From NCBI GenBank assembly GCA_002271215.1, contig CP018628.1:4539335-4603334 (forward strand): a DNA stretch of 64,000 bases. The letters are read 5' to 3'. Numbering within the stretch: the stretch's first letter is position 1; each line of letters begins with the position of its first letter. The notes under the pieces are model-generated. The model made no database searches. It was not told the origin of the DNA and saw only the letters and a list, made by a program, of their open reading frames with translations. The position numbers were made by a program, and so were the translations under genes. Of this stretch, positions 24,604 through 37,962 are shown in pieces. Origin of the DNA: Lelliottia jeotgali (GTDB lineage: Bacteria > Pseudomonadota > Gammaproteobacteria > Enterobacterales > Enterobacteriaceae).

Positions 24604-26472
24604 TTAAATCTCGACCTGCGTCCCTAGCTCAATCACGCGGTTAGGCGGGATTTCGAACTGGTCGGGCGCGCGCAGGGCGTTACGTTGCAGAATGAGATAC
24701 AGCTTGCCGCGCAGACGCAGATACCACGGACGTTTGCCGACGATCAGTGACTCGTGCGACATAAAGAACGAGGTTTCCATCATTCGACAGCTCAGACCCT
24801 CAAGACCACAGCGGTGGAATACCTCTTCCACATTTGGCGTTTCACGCCAGCCGTAGCTCGCCACCACGCGCCAGAAGGTCGGCGAAAGCTGCTCGATCTG
24901 TACGCGGCGAACGTTATGCACATAAGGCGCATCTTCGGTGCGCAGCGTCAGCAGAATCACGCGCTCATGCAGCACTTTGTTGTGCTTGAGGTTGTGCATC
25001 AACGCAAACGGGATAACGTTCAACGCACGCGACATATACACCGCGGTGCCCGGCACGCGTACCGGCGGGGATTTCTCCAGCGAGGCGATCATCGCTTCCA
25101 GAGAGTTACCGTGCTCATGCATACGGCGCAGCAGACGGAAGCGCTCGCTCTTCCAGGTGGTCATCACCAGGAACATCACCAGACCCAGGGTCAGCGGCAG
25201 CCAGCCACCGGAGACGATTTTGTCGAGGTTTGCGGAGAACAGCGGCACATCGATACACAGGAAACCGACCAGAATCAGCGCCACCAGGAACTTGTTCCAG
25301 TGCCAGTTCCGGTACGCCACCGTCGTGGAGAGAATCGAGGTCAGCACCATCGTGCCCGTCACGGCGATACCGTACGCCGCCGCCAGGTTGCTGGAGTGCT
25401 CGAAGCTGACAATCACGATCACCACGGCAAAGTAGAGCAGCCAGTTAATGAACGGAATGTAGATCTGCCCGGATTCCATCTCCGAGGTGTGAATAATACG
25501 CATCGGCGACAGATAGCCCAGACGAACCGCCTGGCGCGTCAGGGAGAAGACGCCGGAAATTACCGCCTGTGAGGCAATCACCGTCGCCAGGGTTGCGAGG
25601 ATCAGCATCGGGACCAGCGCCCAGTCAGGGGCCAGCAGGAAGAACGGGTTCTTGATCGCTTCAGGATGTTTGAGCAGCAGCGCGCCCTGGCCAAAGTAGT
25701 TCAGTGCCAGAGACGGCAGCACCACGGAGAACCAGGCCAGACGAATCGGCAGCTTACCGAAGTGGCCCATATCTGCGTACAGCGCTTCCACACCGGTAAT
25801 CGACAGCACGACAGCGCCGAGCGCGACAAACGACACGGTTTTGTATTCGAGGAAGAAGTGGACCGCCCACATTGGGTTCAGCGCCTGCAGCACTTCCGGG
25901 TTGGAAAGAATACCGCGCAGCCCGAGCGCCGCCAGGATCAGGAACCAGGCCAGCATAATCGGCGCAAACAGCTTACCCACCAGCCCCGTACCGTGCTTCT
26001 GAATCGCGAACAGCAATGTCAGCACAATAATGGCGAGCGGCACCACCCAGGTATCCAGCTGCGGCGCGATAATCTCCAGCCCCTCTATCGCTGAGAGGAC
26101 CGAAATCGCCGGGGTGATAACCACTTCTCCATAGAAGAAGCTGCCGCCAATCAGGCCGATAATCACCAGGAACGAGGTCATTTTTGCCGAGGTATTGCGC
26201 CCGGCAAGGGACATGAGCGTCAGGATCCCACCTTCACCGGCGTTATCTGCACGCATGACGAAAGAGAGATATTTAACCGAGACGACCAGGATCAGCAGCC
26301 AAAATATAAGTGACAAAAAGCCAAAAACGGCGTCACGTTCAACACCAAAACCAAACTGACCGGATAGACATTCTCGAAGCGTATAGAGCGGGCTGGTACC
26401 GATATCACCGTACACAACCCCAATGGCCGCAAGCGTTATAGCGCGTAATGATTGCTTATTATCAGTGCTCAT
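24604..26472 (-). CDS. kup: Low-affinity potassium transporter Kup
   Basis: K+/H+ symporter of the KUP/HAK family in the inner membrane. 622 residues, the same as E. coli. The N-terminus shows the family signature [20 protein letters not shown] (here [20 protein letters not shown], residues 11-30), then about twelve hydrophobic spans to near residue 430 and a soluble C-terminal domain. It is transcribed alone, divergent from ravA over 222 bases. Confidence 0.97.
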   Translation of the reverse strand: MSTDNKQSLRAITLAAIGVVYGDIGTSPLYTLRECLSGQFGFGVERDAVFGFLSLIFWLLILVVSVKYLSFVMRADNAGEGGILTLMSLAGRNTSAKMTSFLVIIGLIGGSFFYGEVVITPAISVLSAIEGLEIIAPQLDTWVVPLAIIVLTLLFAIQKHGTGLVGKLFAPIMLAWFLILAALGLRGILSNPEVLQALNPMWAVHFFLEYKTVSFVALGAVVLSITGVEALYADMGHFGKLPIRLAWFSVVLPSLALNYFGQGALLLKHPEAIKNPFFLLAPDWALVPMLILATLATVIASQAVISGVFSLTRQAVRLGYLSPMRIIHTSEMESGQIYIPFINWLLYFAVVIVIVSFEHSSNLAAAYGIAVTGTMVLTSILSTTVAYRNWHWNKFLVALILVGFLCIDVPLFSANLDKIVSGGWLPLTLGLVMFLVMTTWKSERFRLLRRMHEHGNSLEAMIASLEKSPPVRVPGTAVYMSRALNVIPFALMHNLKHNKVLHERVILLTLRTEDAPYVHNVRRVQIEQLSPTFWRVVASYGWRETPNVEEVFHRCGLEGLSCRMMETSFFMSHESLIVGKRPWYLRLRGKLYLILQRNALRAPDQFEIPPNRVIELGTQVEI

Positions 26473-26694
26473 AGACTAGTCTTTTCGTTGTATAACAAAT
26501 GTGTGCTTAGTCCCTTGGCCCACAAAAAGGCGCACAGTATGCACGATTAATCGCAAGATCGTACCCCTAAATGCAACCACATTAATGTAGCGCAAAGAAA
26601 ATAGTGCCGCACTTCAGTCTATTACCAGCCCATGCTGAAACGTCTATACTCGCATCAATTAGCTGCGACGACGCCGAAAGGATGCAACACAATT

Positions 26695-28191
26695 ATGGCT
26701 CACTCACATTTATTAGCAGAAAGAATTTCCCGCCTCAGCGGTGCGCTGGAGAAAGGCCTTTTCGAACGCAGCCACGCGATTAGGCTCTGTTTGTTGGCAG
26801 CGCTCAGCGGTGAAAGTGTGTTCCTGCTCGGTCCGCCCGGCATTGCTAAAAGCCTGATTGCTCGCCGACTTAAATTTGCTTTCCAGAACGCGCGCGCCTT
26901 TGAATATCTGATGACCCGTTTTTCCACCCCGGAAGAGGTGTTTGGCCCGCTCTCGATTCAGGCCCTGAAAGATGAGGGGCGTTATCAGCGCTTAACGGCG
27001 GGCTATCTCCCCGAAGCTGAAATCGTGTTTCTGGATGAGATTTGGAAAGCTGGCCCGGCGATACTGAACACCCTGCTTACCGCTATCAACGAACGCCGTT
27101 TTCGTAACGGCGCGTTCGAGGAAAAAATCCCGATGCGTCTGCTGGTGGCCGCATCCAACGAACTTCCTGAAGCCGACAGCAGCCTCGAAGCGCTGTATGA
27201 CCGAATGCTAATTCGCCTGTGGCTGGATAAAGTGCAGGACAAGTCGAACTTCCGCTCTTTATTGATAAGCCAGCAGGATGAGAATGAAAATCCGGTTGCG
27301 CCGTCGCTACAGGTGACAGACGAAGAGTATCAACAGTGGCAACAGGATATCGGTAAGGTGAAACTTCCCGACGCCGTTTTTGAGCTGATCTTCATGCTGC
27401 GCCAGCAGCTGGATGTATTACCTGCTGCGCCTTATGTCTCGGATCGTCGCTGGAAAAAAGCCATTCGTCTGTTGCAGGCCAGCGCATTATTCAGTGGACG
27501 GGATGCTGTCGCCCCTATCGATCTTATCCTGTTAAAAGATTGTCTGTGGCACGACGGCGAAGGTATGCATTTGATGCAGCAACAGCTGGACGTTTTGATG
27601 ACCGGGCACGCGTGGGGGCAGCAGGCGATGCTCACCCAGTTGGGCGCTATTACTCAGCGACGCATTCAGCTTCAGCAGCAGCAAAGTGATAAAACGGCGC
27701 TGAAGGTCAGCCGACTCGGCGGGATGTTTTCGCGTAAACCTCACTACGAGTTACCCACCGAACTGACGGAAACCTCGCTGACACTCTTGCTCCAGCAACC
27801 GTTAAAACTCCACGATATGCAGGTGGTGCACATCACCATTGAGCGCGACGCGCTGTCACAGTGGCTGGACAAAAACGGCGAAATCCGCGGAAAGCTAAAC
27901 GGTATTGGCTTTGCCCAGGTACTGAATCTGGAAGTGGATACCAGCTTGCATCTGGTAATCCGCGATGTGAGTTTACAAGGCTCTCGTCTCGCGTTGCCTG
28001 GGAATGCCTCGGAGAATGTTCCGGAAGAGATAAAACAGCAGCTCGAAGCACTCGATACTGAATGGCACCAGCAGCACACGCGCTTCAGCGAACAACAAAA
28101 ATGTCTCTTTATTCATAGCGACTGGTTAGGTCGTATCGAAGCCAGCCTGCAGGATGTCAGCGCGCAGATCAAACAGGCGCGTCAATGCTAA
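26695..28191 (+). CDS. ravA: MoxR-type AAA+ ATPase RavA
   Basis: Hexameric regulatory ATPase that with ViaA acts on respiratory complexes and binds the lysine decarboxylase LdcI in E. coli. Start at ATG 26695 ([16 protein letters not shown]) with AAAGGAT upstream; an in-frame ATG 21 codons earlier lacks family support. Walker A GPPGIAKS at residues 46-53, Walker B IVFLDE (Asp114, Glu115), sensor region [22 protein letters not shown], and the C-terminal LARA discs region. 498 residues as in E. coli. It overlaps viaA by seven bases. Confidence 0.96.
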   Translation: MAHSHLLAERISRLSGALEKGLFERSHAIRLCLLAALSGESVFLLGPPGIAKSLIARRLKFAFQNARAFEYLMTRFSTPEEVFGPLSIQALKDEGRYQRLTAGYLPEAEIVFLDEIWKAGPAILNTLLTAINERRFRNGAFEEKIPMRLLVAASNELPEADSSLEALYDRMLIRLWLDKVQDKSNFRSLLISQQDENENPVAPSLQVTDEEYQQWQQDIGKVKLPDAVFELIFMLRQQLDVLPAAPYVSDRRWKKAIRLLQASALFSGRDAVAPIDLILLKDCLWHDGEGMHLMQQQLDVLMTGHAWGQQAMLTQLGAITQRRIQLQQQQSDKTALKVSRLGGMFSRKPHYELPTELTETSLTLLLQQPLKLHDMQVVHITIERDALSQWLDKNGEIRGKLNGIGFAQVLNLEVDTSLHLVIRDVSLQGSRLALPGNASENVPEEIKQQLEALDTEWHQQHTRFSEQQKCLFIHSDWLGRIEASLQDVSAQIKQARQC

Positions 28192-29636
28192 CTCTGGATA
28201 CGCTCAATGTGATGCTGGCAGTCGGAGAGGAGGGGATGATCGAGGAGATCCTGCTCACCTTGCTCGCCTCGCCTCAGCTGGCAGCATTCTTTGAAAAGTT
28301 TCCCCGTATAAAAAAGGCTGTCACTGACGATCTTCCGCGCTGGCGGGATAATCTTCGCCGCCGGCTAAAAGAGACCGAAGTCCCGCCGGAACTGACTGAA
28401 GAAGTGGTGTGTTATCAGCAAAGCCAACGGCTCTCGACCGCACAATTCATCATCCAGCTCCCGCAGATCCTGACACTACTCGATAAAGTGCATTCTCCTT
28501 ATGCAGCCCAGGCTCATCAGTTGGTCACGGACAACGCCAGCTTTACACCCGCGCTGCATACGCTCTTTTTACAGCGATGGCGACTCAGCCTGGTGGTACA
28601 GACTACTTCGCTCAATCAGCAGCTTCTGGAAGAAGAACGCGAACAGTTACTCAGTGAAGTTCAGGAGCGGATGACCCTAAGCGGCCAGCTGGAGCAGGTG
28701 CTGGTGGAAAACGAAAACTCAGCCGGGCGTCTTTGGGATATGAGCGCCGGGCAGATCCGGCGCGGCGACTATCAGCTGATCGTTAAATATGGCGATTTTC
28801 TGGCACAACAACCCGAGCTGATGCAGATCGCTGAACAACTTGGCCGTTCGCGGGAAGCGAAGTCAGTGCCGAAGAAAGATGCGCCGATGGAGACCTTCCG
28901 CACCCTGGTGCGCGAACCGGCGACGGTGCCGGAACAGGTCGACGGCCTGCAGCAGAGCGATGATATCCTGCGCCTTCTGCCGACGGAGCTGGCGACGCTA
29001 GGCATCACCGAGCTGGAATATGAATTCTACCGTAGGCTGGTGGAGAAACAGCTCCTGACCTATCGCCTGCACGGTGAGTCCTGGCGCGAGAAAATCAGTC
29101 AGCGCCCGGTCGTTCATCAGGATTTTGACGAGCAGCCGCGTGGGCCATTTATCGTCTGCGTCGATACTTCCGGGTCGATGGGCGGTTTTAACGAACAATG
29201 CGCCAAAGCATTTTGCCTGGCGCTAATGCGCGTGGCCCTCGCCGATCGGCGCCGCTGCTTTATTATGTTGTTTTCCAGTGAAGTGGTGGGATACGAGCTG
29301 ACAGGAGAGCAAGGTATTGAGCAGGCGATCCGCTTTTTGAGCCAGCGTTTTCGTGGCGGCACCGACATCGCCAGCTGTTTTCGCGCCATCGCAGAACGCA
29401 TGCAGGGCGGAGACTGGTATGACGCGGATGCGGTGGTGATTTCCGATTTTATTGCCCAGCGGCTGCCGGATGATGTGGTCGCGAAGGTGAAATCGTTACA
29501 GCGGGATCAACAGCATCGTTTTCACGCTGTCGCCATGTCGCAACATGGAAAACCCGGCATCATGCGCATCTTCGATCATATCTGGCGCTTTGATACCGGG
29601 TTGCGTAGCCGCCTGGTCAGACGTTGGCGGCGTTAG
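28185..29636 (+). CDS. viaA: VWA-domain protein ViaA
   Basis: Partner of RavA. An N-terminal helical region is followed by a C-terminal von Willebrand A domain with an intact MIDAS motif [10 protein letters not shown] (Asp327, Ser329, Ser331) and the GGTDIASC threonine loop. 483 residues, as in E. coli. Starts within the ravA stop region, so coupled; its stop lies two bases from the asnA stop on the other strand. Confidence 0.96.
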   Translation: MLTLDTLNVMLAVGEEGMIEEILLTLLASPQLAAFFEKFPRIKKAVTDDLPRWRDNLRRRLKETEVPPELTEEVVCYQQSQRLSTAQFIIQLPQILTLLDKVHSPYAAQAHQLVTDNASFTPALHTLFLQRWRLSLVVQTTSLNQQLLEEEREQLLSEVQERMTLSGQLEQVLVENENSAGRLWDMSAGQIRRGDYQLIVKYGDFLAQQPELMQIAEQLGRSREAKSVPKKDAPMETFRTLVREPATVPEQVDGLQQSDDILRLLPTELATLGITELEYEFYRRLVEKQLLTYRLHGESWREKISQRPVVHQDFDEQPRGPFIVCVDTSGSMGGFNEQCAKAFCLALMRVALADRRRCFIMLFSSEVVGYELTGEQGIEQAIRFLSQRFRGGTDIASCFRAIAERMQGGDWYDADAVVISDFIAQRLPDDVVAKVKSLQRDQQHRFHAVAMSQHGKPGIMRIFDHIWRFDTGLRSRLVRRWRR

Positions 29637-29638
29637 GA

Positions 29639-30631
29639 TTACAGCAAGGAACCGACGCTTTCACGAACCTGCTGCGGCCACACGCCACATTGTACTTGTC
29701 CGATATGGGAAAGTTGCAGCAACAACATTGTCAGACGCGACTGGCCGATACCGCCACCGATAGTTTGCGGCATTTCGCCGCGCAGCAGGGCCTGGTGCCA
29801 TTCGAGCTTCAGGCGATCTTCATCCCCCGTTGTCGCCAGCTGGCGCTTCAGCGCGTCGGCGTCCACCCGAATGCCCATTGAAGAAAGCTCGAACGCATCT
29901 TCCAGAATCGGGTTCCACACTAAAATATCGCCGTTCAGACCAGCCAGTTCACGCTCATCGCGGGTACTCCAGTCATCATAGTCTGGGGCACGGACGTCGT
30001 GGCGTTGACCGTCAGACAGCTTGCCACCGATACCGATCAGGAAGACGGCGCCCAGCTCTTTAGCGATTGCGCGCTCACGGCCTTTGGCATCGAGATCCGG
30101 GAAACGGCTCAGCAGATCCTGACTATGAACAAAATGGATCGCGTCTGGCAGGAACGGTGCCAGACCGAACTCTTCACTCACCGCCGCTTCGGTCGCTTTG
30201 ATCCCCGCGTAGATCGCTTCTACGGTAGATTTCAGCGTACCCAGGTGGCGTTCACCATCACCCATAACACGTTCCCAGTCCCACTGGTCAACGTAAACGG
30301 AGTGAATGGCCGTCAGGCGGTCTTCATCGGGGCGAAGGGCTTTCATGTGCGTGTAGAGCCCTTCGCCCGCGCTGAAGTCGTGTTGTCCCAGTGTCTGACG
30401 CTTCCATTTCGCGAGTGAATGAACCACTTCGAACTGAGCGTCTGGCAAGGTTTTCACTTTTACCTGTACCGCTTTTTCGCAACCAGACAGGTTGTCCTGC
30501 GTCCCATCGCCGACACGGCTAAGAATCGGAGCCTGGACTTCAATCAGGCCAAGCTTCTCTTCGAGCTGACGTGAGAAATGGGATTTAACGAAACTGATCT
30601 GGCGTTGTTTTGCGATGTAAGCGGTTTTCAT
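29639..30631 (-). CDS. asnA: Aspartate-ammonia ligase (asparagine synthetase A)
   Basis: Makes asparagine from aspartate, ammonia and ATP, with a class II aminoacyl-tRNA-synthetase fold. 330 residues as in E. coli; starts [20 protein letters not shown] and contains the conserved [20 protein letters not shown] and C-terminal [15 protein letters not shown] motif 3. It is divergent from its regulator asnC over 150 bases, the classic AsnC-controlled layout. Confidence 0.98.
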   Translation of the reverse strand: MKTAYIAKQRQISFVKSHFSRQLEEKLGLIEVQAPILSRVGDGTQDNLSGCEKAVQVKVKTLPDAQFEVVHSLAKWKRQTLGQHDFSAGEGLYTHMKALRPDEDRLTAIHSVYVDQWDWERVMGDGERHLGTLKSTVEAIYAGIKATEAAVSEEFGLAPFLPDAIHFVHSQDLLSRFPDLDAKGRERAIAKELGAVFLIGIGGKLSDGQRHDVRAPDYDDWSTRDERELAGLNGDILVWNPILEDAFELSSMGIRVDADALKRQLATTGDEDRLKLEWHQALLRGEMPQTIGGGIGQSRLTMLLLQLSHIGQVQCGVWPQQVRESVGSLL

Positions 30632-30781
30632 TTTTATACTCCTGCGTCCTGTTGATATTGATTAAGCAACAAAAACGGCACTCAATTCAATAATCAAACA
30701 ACAAAAAGCCAGCTTCACTTTTGATTCGCTAAAATAAGGCGCTAGAATAGAAGGATTACTCAATCTTCATAAGAAAAACCT
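30632..30781. promoter_or_regulatory. asnA-asnC divergent control region
   Basis: 150-base AT-rich interval between the divergent genes. In E. coli AsnC activates asnA and represses itself from here; I did not resolve individual sites. Confidence 0.5.
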
Positions 30782-31240
30782 ATGGAAAATTATCAGATCG
30801 ATAATCTGGATCGCGGCATCCTGGAGGCGTTAATGGCCAATGCCCGTACCGCCTATGCGGAACTGGCCAAACAATTCGGCGTCAGCCCAGGCACAATTCA
30901 CGTTCGCGTAGAGAAAATGAAACAGGCGGGGATTATTACCGGGGCGCGGATCGACGTCAGTCCAAAACAACTTGGGTATGACGTGTGCTGCTTTATTGGC
31001 ATTATTCTGAAAAGCGCAAAAGATTACCCCTCCGCACTGGCCCGCCTCGAAAGCCTGGAAGAAGTCACTGAAGCCTATTACACCACCGGGCACTACAGCA
31101 TCTTTATTAAGGTAATGTGCCGGTCGATCGACGCCCTCCAGCAGGTACTTATCAACAAGATCCAAACAATTGATGAAATTCAGTCCACCGAGACGCTGAT
31201 CTCCCTGCAGAACCCTATCATGCGTACCATTCGCCCTTAG
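30782..31240 (+). CDS. asnC: Lrp/AsnC-family regulator AsnC
   Basis: Asparagine-responsive regulator. N-terminal helix-turn-helix (residues about 5-60: LDRGILEALMANARTAYAEL, QFGVSPGTIHVRVEKMKQAG) and C-terminal RAM effector domain (CFIGIILKSAKDYPSALARL, YYTTGHYSIFIKV). 152 residues as in E. coli. The DnaA-box-bearing mioC promoter follows. Confidence 0.97.
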   Translation: MENYQIDNLDRGILEALMANARTAYAELAKQFGVSPGTIHVRVEKMKQAGIITGARIDVSPKQLGYDVCCFIGIILKSAKDYPSALARLESLEEVTEAYYTTGHYSIFIKVMCRSIDALQQVLINKIQTIDEIQSTETLISLQNPIMRTIRP

Positions 31241-31261
31241 CGGGGCAATTTAATTACCACA

Positions 31262-31270
31262 TTTTCCACA
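31262..31270 (+). promoter_or_regulatory. DnaA box in the mioC promoter region
   Basis: TTTTCCACA, one mismatch to TTATCCACA, about 60 bases upstream of the mioC start. DnaA represses mioC from this position in E. coli. Confidence 0.6.
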
Positions 31271-31329
31271 GGTAGATCCCAGCTCGCTCACAGCGTATGA
31301 TGTTCCCCTCTTTATATGAGCGAGCGATC

Positions 31330-31779
31330 ATGGCAGATATTACTCTTATCAGTGGCAGTACTCTTGGCGGCGCGGAATATGTTGCAGAACACCTGGCGGA
31401 AAAGCTTGAAGACGCTGGATTCTCAACCGAAACACTGCATGGTCCGTTACTGGAAGATCTCCCGTCTGATGGGATCTGGCTGCTGATCACCTCCACGCAC
31501 GGTGCCGGTGATATCCCGGATAACCTGCAGCCTCTCTATGATGAGCTTCTCGAACAGCTTCCAGACCTGTCAGCCGTGCGTTTTGGCGCGATTGGGATTG
31601 GTAGTCGTGAATACGACACATTTTGCGGTGCGGTAGAGAAAGTAGAAGCCGCGATCGCATCCTGTGGGGCAAAACAGATCGGCCAAACGCTGAAGATCAA
31701 CATCCTCGATCACGATATTCCAGAGGATCCAGCAGAAGAATGGCTGGGTGAATGGAAAAATTTACTCAATAACGATTAA
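31330..31779 (+). CDS. mioC: Flavodoxin-like protein MioC
   Basis: FMN-binding flavodoxin involved in biotin synthase electron transfer in vitro. Start at ATG 31330 (MADITLISGSTLGGAEYVAE), 11 codons inside the longest frame and equal to the E. coli start. The phosphate-binding loop SGSTLGGAE is at residues 8-16, and STHGAGDIPDN and GIGSREYDTFCG line the flavin site. 149 residues, E. coli 147. Its transcript runs into oriC, as in E. coli. Confidence 0.96.
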   Translation: MADITLISGSTLGGAEYVAEHLAEKLEDAGFSTETLHGPLLEDLPSDGIWLLITSTHGAGDIPDNLQPLYDELLEQLPDLSAVRFGAIGIGSREYDTFCGAVEKVEAAIASCGAKQIGQTLKINILDHDIPEDPAEEWLGEWKNLLNND

Positions 31780-31780
31780 A

Positions 31781-32070
31781 GATCACGCGATCAGATGTGG
31801 ATAAGTCTGGTTAAAACCTTGGATTAAGCGGTAGTTATCCAACGTATAACTCTTGCTCGGTTTTTGAGCTGTGTATAAGTACCGGATCTAACCCCAGCTT
31901 ATACGCGGCAGGATCACCGATCATTCACAGCAAACGATCCTTTCTAACCTTATGATCTTTCTTACGAGATCCCGCTTATCCACAGAAGATGGCGATCCTA
32001 ATAAGAGATCATAGTAAAACAGATCTCTAAATAAGAAGATCTTCTTTTTAATAGCCAAGATCCCAATGCT
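31781..32070. other. oriC: Chromosomal replication origin oriC
   Basis: Between mioC and mnmG. DnaA boxes: R4 TGTGGATAA at 31796-31804, TTATCCAAC at 31835-31843, R2 TGTGTATAA at 31870-31878 and R1 TTATCCACA at 31976-31984. The AT-rich unwinding element near 32000-32050 carries 13-mer-like units beginning at GATC (GATCTCTAAATAA, AAGATCTTCTTTTT). I count 13 GATC sites in about 280 bases, the SeqA/Dam hallmark. The order R4-R2-R1-AT cluster-mnmG equals the E. coli origin. Confidence 0.97.
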
Positions 32071-32152
32071 TTCTCGAAAGACTAAACTTGAGTAGAATCC
32101 ACGGCCCGGGCTTAAATCCATTTTCAAACCGCTTTACGCAAGGCAGGAAAGC

Positions 32153-34042
32153 ATGTTTTATCAGGATCCTTTTGACGTCATCATCATTGGCGGGGGTCAT
32201 GCAGGCACTGAGGCAGCAATGGCCGCAGCGCGTATGGGTCAACAGACTCTGCTTTTGACACACAATATCGACACGCTGGGACAAATGTCCTGTAATCCGG
32301 CGATTGGCGGCATTGGGAAAGGACACCTGGTAAAAGAAGTCGATGCTTTAGGCGGCTTGATGGCGAAAGCGATCGATCAGGCCGGTATTCAGTTTAGGAT
32401 ACTAAACGCCAGCAAAGGCCCCGCTGTACGAGCCACTCGTGCTCAGGCAGACCGCGTGCTTTACCGCCAGGCTGTGCGTACCGCACTGGAAAACCAACCG
32501 AACCTGATGATCTTCCAGCAGGCGGTTGAAGATCTTATCGTTGAGAACGATCGTGTCGTGGGTGCCGTTACCCAGATGGGCCTGAAGTTCCGCGCTAAAT
32601 CCGTTGTACTGACGGTCGGGACGTTCCTCGATGGCAAAATTCACATCGGCCTGGATAACTACAGCGGTGGCCGTGCAGGCGATCCGCCATCCATTTCGCT
32701 GTCTCGCCGTCTGCGTGAACTGCCGCTGCGCGTCAGCCGTCTGAAAACCGGTACGCCTCCGCGTATCGACGCTCGTACCATCGATTTTAGCGTGCTGGCT
32801 GAACAGCACGGCGACAACCCGATGCCCGTCTTCTCGTTCATGGGTTCTGCTTCTCAGCATCCTCAGCAGGTGCCGTGTTACATCACGCACACCAATGAAA
32901 AAACCCATGACGTGATCCGTAATAACCTCGATCGAAGCCCGATGTATGCAGGTGTGATCGAAGGGATCGGGCCGCGTTATTGTCCGTCGATCGAAGACAA
33001 AGTCATGCGCTTTGCCGATCGTAACCAGCACCAGATCTTCCTGGAGCCGGAAGGTCTTACCTCCAACGAAATTTACCCGAACGGCATCTCCACCAGCCTG
33101 CCGTTCGATGTACAGATGCAAATTGTTCGCTCAATGCAGGGCATGGAGAACGCAAAAATCGTTCGTCCTGGCTACGCTATTGAGTACGATTTCTTCGATC
33201 CACGCGATTTGAAACCAACGCTGGAAAGCAAATTTATCCAGGGTCTGTTCTTTGCCGGACAAATCAACGGCACCACCGGATACGAAGAGGCCGCTGCTCA
33301 GGGTCTGCTTGCAGGTCTTAACGCTGCGCGCTTCTCGGCGGAAAAAGAGGGTTGGGCACCACGTCGCGATCAGGCCTATCTGGGCGTGTTGGTTGACGAT
33401 CTCAGCACTCTTGGTACCAAAGAACCGTACCGGATGTTCACCTCACGGGCGGAATATCGTCTGATGCTGCGTGAAGACAACGCCGATTTGCGTCTGACTG
33501 AAATGGGCCGCGAGCTGGGTCTGGTCGACGACGAACGCTGGGCGCGTTTCAACCAGAAGCTGGAGCGTATCGAAAGCGAACGCCAGCGTCTGAAAACGTC
33601 CTGGGTGAATCCTTTGACTGAATCCGTAGCCGAAGTGAACGCTCACTTGACTGCGCCACTCTCACGAGAAGCCAGCGGGGAAGATCTGCTGCGCCGCCCG
33701 GAAATGACCTATGAGAAGCTGGTGCAGATGACACCGTTCGCGCCAGGTCTGGACGACGCCGAAGCGGCCGAGCAGGTCGAAATCCAGGTCAAATACGAAG
33801 GTTATATTGCGCGTCAGCAGGATGAAATCGAAAAACAACAGCGTAACGAGAACACGCTGCTGCCTGCGGTGTTGGATTACCGTCAGGTGACGGGGCTGTC
33901 CAACGAAGTGATCGCCAAGCTGAACGATCATAAACCTGTGTCGATTGGTCAGGCATCGCGCATCTCAGGTGTTACGCCCGCCGCGATTTCTATACTGCTG
34001 GTGTGGCTGAAGAAACAAGGTATGCTGCGCCGCAGCGCTTAA
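32153..34042 (+). CDS. mnmG: tRNA U34 carboxymethylaminomethyl synthase subunit MnmG (GidA)
   Basis: FAD-dependent subunit of the MnmEG complex that modifies wobble uridine in tRNAs; MnmE is also in this window (59481-60845). N-terminal dinucleotide-binding motif [19 protein letters not shown] at residues 11-29, the conserved [14 protein letters not shown] with the reactive Cys, and [10 protein letters not shown]. 629 residues as in E. coli. AGGAAAG precedes the ATG. Replication starts just upstream, so transcription of this gene moves away from oriC. Confidence 0.98.
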   Translation: MFYQDPFDVIIIGGGHAGTEAAMAAARMGQQTLLLTHNIDTLGQMSCNPAIGGIGKGHLVKEVDALGGLMAKAIDQAGIQFRILNASKGPAVRATRAQADRVLYRQAVRTALENQPNLMIFQQAVEDLIVENDRVVGAVTQMGLKFRAKSVVLTVGTFLDGKIHIGLDNYSGGRAGDPPSISLSRRLRELPLRVSRLKTGTPPRIDARTIDFSVLAEQHGDNPMPVFSFMGSASQHPQQVPCYITHTNEKTHDVIRNNLDRSPMYAGVIEGIGPRYCPSIEDKVMRFADRNQHQIFLEPEGLTSNEIYPNGISTSLPFDVQMQIVRSMQGMENAKIVRPGYAIEYDFFDPRDLKPTLESKFIQGLFFAGQINGTTGYEEAAAQGLLAGLNAARFSAEKEGWAPRRDQAYLGVLVDDLSTLGTKEPYRMFTSRAEYRLMLREDNADLRLTEMGRELGLVDDERWARFNQKLERIESERQRLKTSWVNPLTESVAEVNAHLTAPLSREASGEDLLRRPEMTYEKLVQMTPFAPGLDDAEAAEQVEIQVKYEGYIARQQDEIEKQQRNENTLLPAVLDYRQVTGLSNEVIAKLNDHKPVSIGQASRISGVTPAAISILLVWLKKQGMLRRSA

Positions 34043-34056
34043 TTCCTTGATAAATT

Positions 34057-34124
34057 GCCCGGTGGCGCTACGCTTACCGGGCCTACCTAATTCCGTAGGG
34101 CGGGTAAGCGCAGCGCCACCCGCC
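34057..34124. repeat. REP-type palindromic repeat pair
   Basis: Inverted units GCCCGGTGGCGCTACGCTTA and GGGTAAGCGCAGCGCCACCC between mnmG and rsmG, joined by a short CCTACCTAATTCCGTAG linker. Confidence 0.85.
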
Positions 34125-34150
34125 AGTCAGTCCTTCAACAGGTATTCACC

Positions 34151-34774
34151 GTGCTCAACAAACTCTCTCGTCTGCTGGATGAAGCAGGTATTTCGCTCAC
34201 CGATCACCAGAAAAATCAGCTGGTGGCCTATGTCGATATGCTGAACAAATGGAATAAGGCGTACAACCTTACGTCAGTACGCGATCCCAACGAGATGCTG
34301 ATTCGCCATATTCTCGACAGTATTGTGGTTGCACCTCACCTGCAGGGTGAGCGTTTCATTGATGTGGGTACCGGCCCTGGTTTACCGGGTATTCCATTGT
34401 CCATCGTGCGGCCTGAGTGCCAGTTCACGCTGCTGGACAGTCTGGGGAAACGTGTTCGCTTCCTGCGTCAGGTACAGCATGAATTGAAGCTCAATAACAT
34501 TGAGCCGGTCCAGAGCAGGGTAGAAGAGTTCCCGTCAGAGCCGCCGTTCGACGGGGTCATTAGCCGCGCGTTTGCCTCGCTCAACGATATGGTCAGTTGG
34601 TGTAAGCATTTGCCCGCGCAAGAGGGGCGTTTTTATGCGCTCAAAGGCCTGGTTCCTGATGATGAAATCGCCCAACTCCCTGATGGATATACCGTCGAAT
34701 CCATTGTTAAGCTGCGGGTACCGCAACTCGATGGCGAACGGCATTTGGTGATAATTAAGCCAAACAATTTTTAA
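34151..34774 (+). CDS. rsmG: 16S rRNA m7G527 methyltransferase RsmG
   Basis: Methylates G527 of 16S rRNA with SAM. GTG start at 34151 gives (M)[16 protein letters not shown]; there is no better start and the length (207) equals E. coli. SAM-binding motif [18 protein letters not shown] lies at residues 70-86, and the family-specific [13 protein letters not shown] and [12 protein letters not shown] follow. A REP pair separates it from mnmG, with which it is normally co-transcribed. Confidence 0.97.
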   Translation: MLNKLSRLLDEAGISLTDHQKNQLVAYVDMLNKWNKAYNLTSVRDPNEMLIRHILDSIVVAPHLQGERFIDVGTGPGLPGIPLSIVRPECQFTLLDSLGKRVRFLRQVQHELKLNNIEPVQSRVEEFPSEPPFDGVISRAFASLNDMVSWCKHLPAQEGRFYALKGLVPDDEIAQLPDGYTVESIVKLRVPQLDGERHLVIIKPNNF

Positions 34775-35389
34775 AAATATAATAAAAAATGTGTAATTCG
34801 TGCTGATCCCGGAGTGTTAAAAATCAGCGTTATGAAAGGTGTTTCTCTGAATTGATTTTAACCATGTTGTTACAGTGGATTTTCCTGAAGTTAACCTGAT
34901 TTCTGTGGTTAAGCCAAAATATAGTCAACACTGAAAATATCAGCCTGCTAAAAGTCGAATTCAGTAACGAGAAGTGTTGTTAAAGTTTTATTAAAAATGT
35001 CAATGAGTGGTTTTTGTTGTGTACAGGACTGTTTTGAAAATAGTTACTGTCATTTATCTTTAATATCATAAAGATGAAATAAACCGATTTATTGATTTGA
35101 TAAATATGACCTTATCGTAAATGCTTATTTTGTGATCTTGTGCACGCTTTGTATTCAACGTTTCCGCGCTGTTTGCAGTTTAGCCAAACTGTTCAATGTT
35201 TGGCGAAAAGTTAAAAAAGAGCGCTGGGGAAAATTATTTAAACATTTATTCACCTTTTCGCTACTTAATGTTTGAATTCACGGGGGCGCACCGTATAATT
35301 TGACCGCTTTTTGATGCTTGACTCTGAGCCTTAAAGAACGTTTTATACGACACGCGACATACCTCGAAGGGAGCAGGAGTAAAAACGTG
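34775..35389. other. AT-rich rsmG-atpI intergenic region
   Basis: 615 bases, strongly A/T-rich between 34780 and 35280, with no reading frame worth calling and no terminator hairpin recognised after rsmG. The atp promoter is at its right end (35271-35299). The rest may be a nucleoid-protein target, but nothing specific is visible. Confidence 0.5.
35271..35299 (+). promoter_or_regulatory. Principal atp operon promoter
   Basis: TTTGAA (35271-35276) and perfect TATAAT (35294-35299) with a 17-base spacer, about 90 bases upstream of atpI. Confidence 0.75.
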
Positions 35390-36892
<1,503 letters not shown>

Positions 36893-36931
36893 TAAAAACC
36901 CAAGCCACAGAAATTAAAGAGGTATTGTGCT

Positions 36932-37402
36932 GTGAACATGAACGCAACAATCCTCGGCCAGGCCATCGCGTTTATTCTCTTTGTCTGGTTCTGCATGAAG
37001 TATGTATGGCCGCCTTTAATGGCAGCCATCGAGAAACGTCAGAAAGAAATTGCTGACGGTCTGGCTTCCGCAGAGCGCGCTAAGAAAGATTTGGACCTTG
37101 CACAGGCCAACGCGACAGACCAGCTGAAAAAAGCGAAAGGTGAAGCTCAGGTAATCATTGAACAGGCTAACAAACGCCGTGCTCAGATCCTGGACGAAGC
37201 CAAAGCTGAAGCAGAACAGGAACGTACCAAGATCGTTGCACAAGCGCAGGCTGAAATTGATGCTGAGCGTAAACGTGCTCGTGAAGAACTGCGTAAGCAG
37301 GTTGCGATTCTGGCTGTTGCTGGCGCCGAGAAGATCATCGAACGTTCCGTGGATGAAGCTGCTAATAGCGACATCGTGGACAAACTTGTCGCTGAACTGT
37401 AA
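36932..37402 (+). CDS. atpF: F1Fo ATP synthase subunit b
   Basis: Peripheral stalk subunit. GTG start at 36932, as in E. coli, giving [14 protein letters not shown]. One N-terminal membrane span (residues 5-25) and a long right-handed coiled coil rich in Ala, Lys and Glu ([20 protein letters not shown] onward). 156 residues as in E. coli. Confidence 0.98.
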   Translation: MNMNATILGQAIAFILFVWFCMKYVWPPLMAAIEKRQKEIADGLASAERAKKDLDLAQANATDQLKKAKGEAQVIIEQANKRRAQILDEAKAEAEQERTKIVAQAQAEIDAERKRAREELRKQVAILAVAGAEKIIERSVDEAANSDIVDKLVAEL

Positions 37403-37416
37403 GGAGGGAGGGGCTG

Positions 37417-37950
37417 ATGTCTGAATTTGTTACGGTAGCTCGCCCCTACGCCAAAGCAGCTTTTGACTTTGCCGTCGAACACCAAAATGTCGATCGCTGG
37501 CAGGATATGCTGGCGTTTGCCGCTGAGGTAACGAAAAACGAGCAAGTGGCTGAGATGCTTTCCGGTGCACTAGCACCCGAAACCCTTGCTGCATCGTTTA
37601 TCGCCATTTGTGGTGAGCAACTGGATGACAACGGCCAGAACCTGATTAAGGTCATGGCTGAAAACGGTCGTCTGCGAGTGCTCCCGGATGTTCTCGAGCA
37701 GTTCCAGCACTTACGTGCTCTCAGTGAAGCTACCGCCGAAGTTGAAGTAACCTCTGCGAATGAACTGAGTGAAGAACAGCTTGCGAAAATCACCGCCGCG
37801 ATGGAAAAACGTCTGTCACGCAAAGTTAAGCTGAATTGCAAAATCGATAAGTCTGTAATGGCAGGCGTAATCATCCGAGCGGGTGATATGGTCATTGATG
37901 GCAGCGTACGCGGCCGTCTTGAACGCCTTGCAGACGTCTTGCAGTCTTAA
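37417..37950 (+). CDS. atpH: F1Fo ATP synthase subunit delta
   Basis: Links the b dimer to the top of the alpha3-beta3 hexamer. 177 residues as in E. coli; starts [20 protein letters not shown] and ends in the conserved [20 protein letters not shown] then [18 protein letters not shown] lies 8 bases before the ATG. It begins 14 bases after atpF. Confidence 0.98.
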   Translation: MSEFVTVARPYAKAAFDFAVEHQNVDRWQDMLAFAAEVTKNEQVAEMLSGALAPETLAASFIAICGEQLDDNGQNLIKVMAENGRLRVLPDVLEQFQHLRALSEATAEVEVTSANELSEEQLAKITAAMEKRLSRKVKLNCKIDKSVMAGVIIRAGDMVIDGSVRGRLERLADVLQS

Positions 37951-37962
37951 GGGGACTGGAGC

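Noticed and set aside
35318..35349. Second atp promoter TTGACT...TATACG
   Set aside because: The spacer would be 20 bases; the TTTGAA-TATAAT pair upstream is much better.
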